64,000 bases of DNA. It comes from DATCJA01 sp963814955. Its GTDB lineage: Bacteria > Acidobacteriota > Vicinamibacteria > Vicinamibacterales > UBA2999. Made by a program: the position numbers and the translations under genes. The DNA lies in NCBI GenBank assembly GCA_963814955.1, contig CAWFEX010000006.1, positions 186,001 to 250,000 of the forward strand. The letters are read 5' to 3'. Positions 60,946 to 64,000 of this stretch are shown piece by piece (the stretch's first letter is position 1; every line of letters starts with the position of its first letter). The notes beneath the pieces were generated by a model. It was not told the origin of the DNA and did not search any database. It saw nothing but the letters and a program-made list of their open reading frames with translations.

Positions 60946-62337
60946 CTAGCGCGCTGCATACGGCTGACTCGCGGCCACCCAGCTGCGGCACTCCGCGAGC
61001 GCAGCTCGGACTGCCTCCGGGTTGGTCGACTGGGGCGTCCGGCGTGCCTGAACGGAAGCGAGCGCGGTTGCGGCTTGCGGCACATCGTCGCCGAAAAGTT
61101 CGCTCGCCTCACGCCATTCTGCCAGCGTCATCGTGCTGAAATCCCGACCCTCGGCGAGTAACTGCCTGACGAGCGCACCGACGACCTCGTGCGCGCGTCT
61201 GAACGGCAAGCCGCGCGCCACGAGGTAGTCTGCCACGTCGGTGGCCAGCAGCAGTCCGGACGCCGCGCGCTCCATCCGATCCGCATTGAATGCCAAACGA
61301 GAGATGACCGCGTGCGTCGCGCGGAGCGACGCCCCCAGCGTGGCTTCCGCGTCAAAGACCGCTTCCTTGTCCTCCTGCAAATCCTTGTTGTATCCGCTTG
61401 GGAGCGCCTTCATCGTTGCCAGCCAACCTGTCAGTCGGCCAATCGTGCGGCCGGCCTTGCCGCGAACAAGCTCCAGCGGGTCGGGATTCTTTTTCTGCGG
61501 CATCATGCTGCTTCCGGTCGCCGACGAGTCCGACAGGTCGAAGAACCCGTGCTCTTCTCCCGTGAAGATGATGAGGTCTTCGGCCAGACGGCTGAGATGC
61601 ACCATCGTCATCGACGCAGCAAACAGGAACGAGGCCACGAAATCGCGATCGGATGACGCGTCCATGCTGTTGCGGACGATTCGGGAAAACCCGAGCGCTC
61701 GCGCGAGCAGCGCCGTGTCCACCGCGTAGCTCGTGCCCGCAATGGCGCCCGAACCCAGCGTCAATGCGTCTGCTTCGTCGGCCGCTGTCGCCAGTCGCGC
61801 GTGAGCGCGGCGCAAGGCGGCGGCATGCGACAGAAAATAATGCGCCACCAGCACCGGCTGCGCGCGACGCAGATGCGTGTAGGACGGCATCAGCCCCATC
61901 CCGGCACGTTCGGCTTGATCGGCGCAGGCCCCGACCAGCGCAGCGATGCTCGCCTGCAACGCCGGTATCCGGCGACGCAGATACAGTCGCAGGTCGAGCG
62001 ACACCTGCTCGTTGCGCGACCGGCCGGTATGCAGTCGCCGTCCCGCGTCGCCTATACGCTCAATCAGCTTGCGCTCGACGAAACTGTGAACATCCTCGTC
62101 AGGGCCTGAGACGAACGATGGATCGCGTCGGCCGTCGTCGAGGATCGCTTTGAGGCCATCCACGATCGTGCGCGCGTCATGATCGGACAGCACACCCGCC
62201 GCGCGAAGCGCCTCTGCCCATGCGATGCTGCCCGTGACATCGTCTTCAAAGAGTGCGCGGTCGAAGCCAAACGACACACCGAAATCGAACGCCTCGGGGT
62301 CCGGAATGGTGTCAAAGCGCCCCGACCAGAGTGTCAT
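60946..62337 (-). CDS. argH: Argininosuccinate lyase
   Basis: A 463-residue enzyme releasing arginine and fumarate from argininosuccinate. Motifs: TLWSGRFDTIPD at the start, HTGRSRNEQVSLDLRLYLR, the catalytic His in SYTHLRRAQPVLV, and the signature GSSMMPQKKNPDPLEL. The ATG at 62337 overlaps the ArgG-like gene's TGA (ATGA), making the third gene of a tight argR-argG'-argH operon. Confidence 0.95.
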   Translation of the reverse strand: MTLWSGRFDTIPDPEAFDFGVSFGFDRALFEDDVTGSIAWAEALRAAGVLSDHDARTIVDGLKAILDDGRRDPSFVSGPDEDVHSFVERKLIERIGDAGRRLHTGRSRNEQVSLDLRLYLRRRIPALQASIAALVGACADQAERAGMGLMPSYTHLRRAQPVLVAHYFLSHAAALRRAHARLATAADEADALTLGSGAIAGTSYAVDTALLARALGFSRIVRNSMDASSDRDFVASFLFAASMTMVHLSRLAEDLIIFTGEEHGFFDLSDSSATGSSMMPQKKNPDPLELVRGKAGRTIGRLTGWLATMKALPSGYNKDLQEDKEAVFDAEATLGASLRATHAVISRLAFNADRMERAASGLLLATDVADYLVARGLPFRRAHEVVGALVRQLLAEGRDFSTMTLAEWREASELFGDDVPQAATALASVQARRTPQSTNPEAVRAALAECRSWVAASQPYAAR

Positions 62338-63407
62338 CGCCTTCGCGCCGCCACGCGGGCATGTGCGATCGGCGATGCTGAAGCGCTCCCTTGAGTGTCG
62401 TGGTCCCGAGATGCGGCACCGGACTGGCGATGATGTACGTCGAGCACAGTGCATTCACCCCTGCGAAGCTGAACACGCACAGTCCCGTTCACATGCCGTT
62501 GTACGACGGAACTGAAGGCATCCAGCGCCTCGCGAACGTGCGTAAACCAGCGCCCTTGCACGACCAGTTCGACGTATTTGTCACGAAATTGCTGCTTCAA
62601 TTGCAGCACATCGCGCGTGCCGCTCTCCAGTTCAAGCGCAGCATGGGCGGCGTGCAGCACGGTGGCCGCCGGCACTTCGTAAATGCGACGCGATTCGCCT
62701 GGTCGCATGGCGTCGTGGCTTGGTGCAATCCGTCCGACACCATGTTGCCCCGCGATGATCGACACGCTTTCGATCAGCTCGGTCAAGTCCAGAGGAACCC
62801 CGTTGATAGCGACCGGAAGACCGTGTTCGAATTCGATTTCGACGTCTGCTCCTGTCTCAGGTGCTGCGTTGGACGGCTTCGTCCACGAGTATGGTGGTTC
62901 CGGCGGATTGCCGGACATATCGTAGTCGACCGCGCGCCCCCACAAGTTCGAATGGGTGCTGAGCGACGTGCTGGCCTCGCTGTCAAAGGCGATGACGCGC
63001 AGCTTGGCATTCAACGCGCTCACACTGTTTTCGATTCGCATTCGATCGAGACCGTGGCAGTGATGCGCCACCGCCGTGGCGTCTTCGATCAGCGCCATTT
63101 CGACGAGCTTCTTGCCGATGATCGCTTGCGCGAGCGGAAAGGTGATCGGCTCGGCGCCGTTCTTCAGCATGCCGTTCTGCAAGACGGGCAGGACGAATTC
63201 GTGCGCAAATTCGTCCCGCACATCGAGGACGTGCGCCCTGACTGCGCCCGAGCGCAGCGCGCGATCGTGGACCTCCTCGAGCTCATGGTCCTGGCCCACG
63301 TCGAGCGTCAGCGTCACGATCTCAGCGCCATGCCCGGCGGCGAGCGCAGGAATCGCTACGCCGACGTTCTCAGATCCGGAGCAGGCAAAGACGATGCGCT
63401 CTGTCAT
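62334..63407 (-). CDS. ArgG-like protein lacking the ATP-binding PP-loop
   Basis: 357 residues, clearly homologous to the roughly 400-residue ArgG type along most of its length: VTLTLDVGQDHELEEVHDRA, GAVRAHVLDVRDEFAHEFVL, LWGRAVDYD, LPVAINGVPLDLTELIESV and RIYEVPAATVLHAAHAALEL. But the PP-loop reads FACSGSENVGVA instead of YSGGLDTSVA, the HGxTGKGNDQVR motif reads HHCHGLDRMRIE, and about 25 residues before LWGRA are missing. Catalysis of argininosuccinate synthesis is therefore unlikely. The frame is intact, with ATGA overlaps to argR and argH on both sides, so it is probably expressed. Confidence 0.85.
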   Translation of the reverse strand: MTERIVFACSGSENVGVAIPALAAGHGAEIVTLTLDVGQDHELEEVHDRALRSGAVRAHVLDVRDEFAHEFVLPVLQNGMLKNGAEPITFPLAQAIIGKKLVEMALIEDATAVAHHCHGLDRMRIENSVSALNAKLRVIAFDSEASTSLSTHSNLWGRAVDYDMSGNPPEPPYSWTKPSNAAPETGADVEIEFEHGLPVAINGVPLDLTELIESVSIIAGQHGVGRIAPSHDAMRPGESRRIYEVPAATVLHAAHAALELESGTRDVLQLKQQFRDKYVELVVQGRWFTHVREALDAFSSVVQRHVNGTVRVQLRRGECTVLDVHHRQSGAASRDHDTQGSASASPIAHARVAARRR

Positions 63408-63856
63408 GTTCTCGAAAGTCTTTCGAGCAGCTTGATCAACGCACGCGCGCGGCGGGCGTCGGGCGAAACCGCCAGAATGGTGTCGTCGCCGGCGATAGTG
63501 CCGATCACCTCCGGAAGACGCGCGCTGTCGAGGGCGACGCCCAGCAGCGGCGCCTGACCTGGTCCGGTCCGAATAATGACAAGCTGCTGCACCCGGTCGA
63601 CGCGGGTCAGGTATTCGGCCAGCGCGCGATGCAGCAGCGACTTCGTCGCGTTCCCGTTCGAGCCCGCCGGCACCGGCGACTGATAGGCGCCGTCCGCGCC
63701 GCCTTTCACAAGACCGAGCTCGCGAATGTCGCGGGACAAGGTGGCCTGCGTCACATCGAAGCCGGACGCACGGAGAAGACGACGCAGCTGTTCCTGGCTG
63801 CGCACGGGCTTCTGCTGGATGACGTCGAGGACCGCCGACTGCCGTCTCGCCTTCAC
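63404..63856 (-). CDS. argR: Arginine repressor
   Basis: 150 residues. The N-terminal winged helix contains the family sequence FDVTQATLSRDIRELGLVK; the C-terminal hexamerisation/arginine domain has RTGPGQAPLLGVALDS and IAGDDTILAVSP with the arginine-binding Asp pair. It heads the argR-argG'-argH operon, and its stop overlaps the next start (ATGA). A promoter-embedded palindrome lies in the 87-base divergent gap upstream. Confidence 0.93.
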   Translation of the reverse strand: MKARRQSAVLDVIQQKPVRSQEQLRRLLRASGFDVTQATLSRDIRELGLVKGGADGAYQSPVPAGSNGNATKSLLHRALAEYLTRVDRVQQLVIIRTGPGQAPLLGVALDSARLPEVIGTIAGDDTILAVSPDARRARALIKLLERLSRT

Positions 63857-63900
63857 GGGCGTTTCCTCACCATCGAGCCCTTAAGAATAGCACCAATCGC

Positions 63901-63929
63901 TTGACTGTTTATACACGTGAATGTATAAA
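63901..63929 (+). promoter_or_regulatory. Strong divergent promoter overlapped by a 22-bp palindrome (ArgR operator candidate)
   Basis: TTGACT (63901-63906), 17 bases, TATAAA (63924-63929) is a near-consensus sigma-70 promoter for the rightward gene. The palindrome TTTATACA-CGTGAA-TGTATAAA (63908-63929) covers its spacer and -10 box and touches a weaker leftward promoter (TAAACA, 16 bases, TATTCT) for argR. Adjacent argR makes it the likely binder, although it does not match the E. coli ARG-box spacing. Confidence 0.6.
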
Positions 63930-63943
63930 TATTCTTTTTGCCG

Positions 63944-64000
63944 ATGACCAAAATGGCCACAGAAGCCCCTCGAGCCGCGCGCGACGGCGCCACGTCGGTA
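63944..64000 (+). CDS. Start of an unidentified gene (cut by window end)
   Basis: ATG 63944 begins an open frame of 19 codons to the window edge (MTKMATEAPRAARDGATSV); ATG 63953 is an alternative start. It lies 15 bases after the -10 box of a strong promoter and opposite argR, so an arginine-biosynthesis gene is a reasonable guess, but the visible residues do not identify it. Confidence 0.45.
   Translation, partial: MTKMATEAPRAARDGATSV

Overview
The window is GC-rich, densely packed bacterial chromosome. I see no tRNA, rRNA, CRISPR array, phage or insertion sequence. Gene content points to an aerobic Acidobacteriota, probably of the Vicinamibacteria type: a nuo complex, futalosine-pathway menaquinone genes, paired PQQ dehydrogenases and cytochromes, several secreted amidohydrolases, expanded secreted families of unknown function, and an E. 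coli-length argG. The taxonomic placement is inference from gene content, not a computed result.

Layout: 1-5939 is the tail of a complex I operon (nuoI end, nuoJKLMN, overlapping starts). 6001-8264 holds a frameshifted mgtE and a conserved unknown gene. 8312-16592 carries secreted amidohydrolases, envelope proteins, a PQQ dehydrogenase and a DsbA-like protein. 16654-24688 holds a YbaK-type deacylase, a very large pyruvate:ferredoxin oxidoreductase, a dihaem cytochrome c and a second PQQ dehydrogenase. 24790-33944 holds SOD, nadA (with a hairpin leader), mqnE, a cobalamin-binding protein, a secreted FAH-family protein, a haloalkane-dehalogenase-like hydrolase, two paralogous secreted unknowns and mqnD. 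34417-38485 is a sulfur-transfer operon: cysM, a JAMM peptidase, a CysO-MoeZ fusion and a cysteine desulfurase. 38522-43205 has an M16 peptidase, a DNA glycosylase and small proteins. 43245-48098 is a divergent metal/copper locus (menG, cupredoxin, ZIP transporter, multicopper oxidase, facing a DtxR-family regulator joined in frame to an envelope protein). 48082-52855 has gph, queD, queC, nagA, a PIN-like protein and a deoxyhypusine-synthase-like gene. 52948-56635 has a sigma-54 activator and an HD-GYP/GAF/GGDEF protein. 56651-64000 has argG, a reductase, a BON lipoprotein, fabI, a zinc-ribbon/RG-rich protein, and an argR-argG'-argH operon whose ArgG-like protein has lost the ATP-binding motif.

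Two features run through the whole window. First, intergenic gaps carry short dispersed hairpin elements of several unrelated sequence families; two of them lie inside coding sequence (nuoK start, cysM end). Second, at least six otherwise well-conserved genes are interrupted by a single-base frameshift, nearly always one extra base. Either the assembly has residual indels or the genome carries recent lesions; raw reads would decide.

The most interesting systems are the self-contained protein-thiocarboxylate cysteine pathway with a carrier fused to its own E1 enzyme, the ArgG pseudoenzyme inside the arginine operon, the regulator/envelope-protein fusion facing a copper-oxidase operon, and the possible attenuator or riboswitch leader of nadA.
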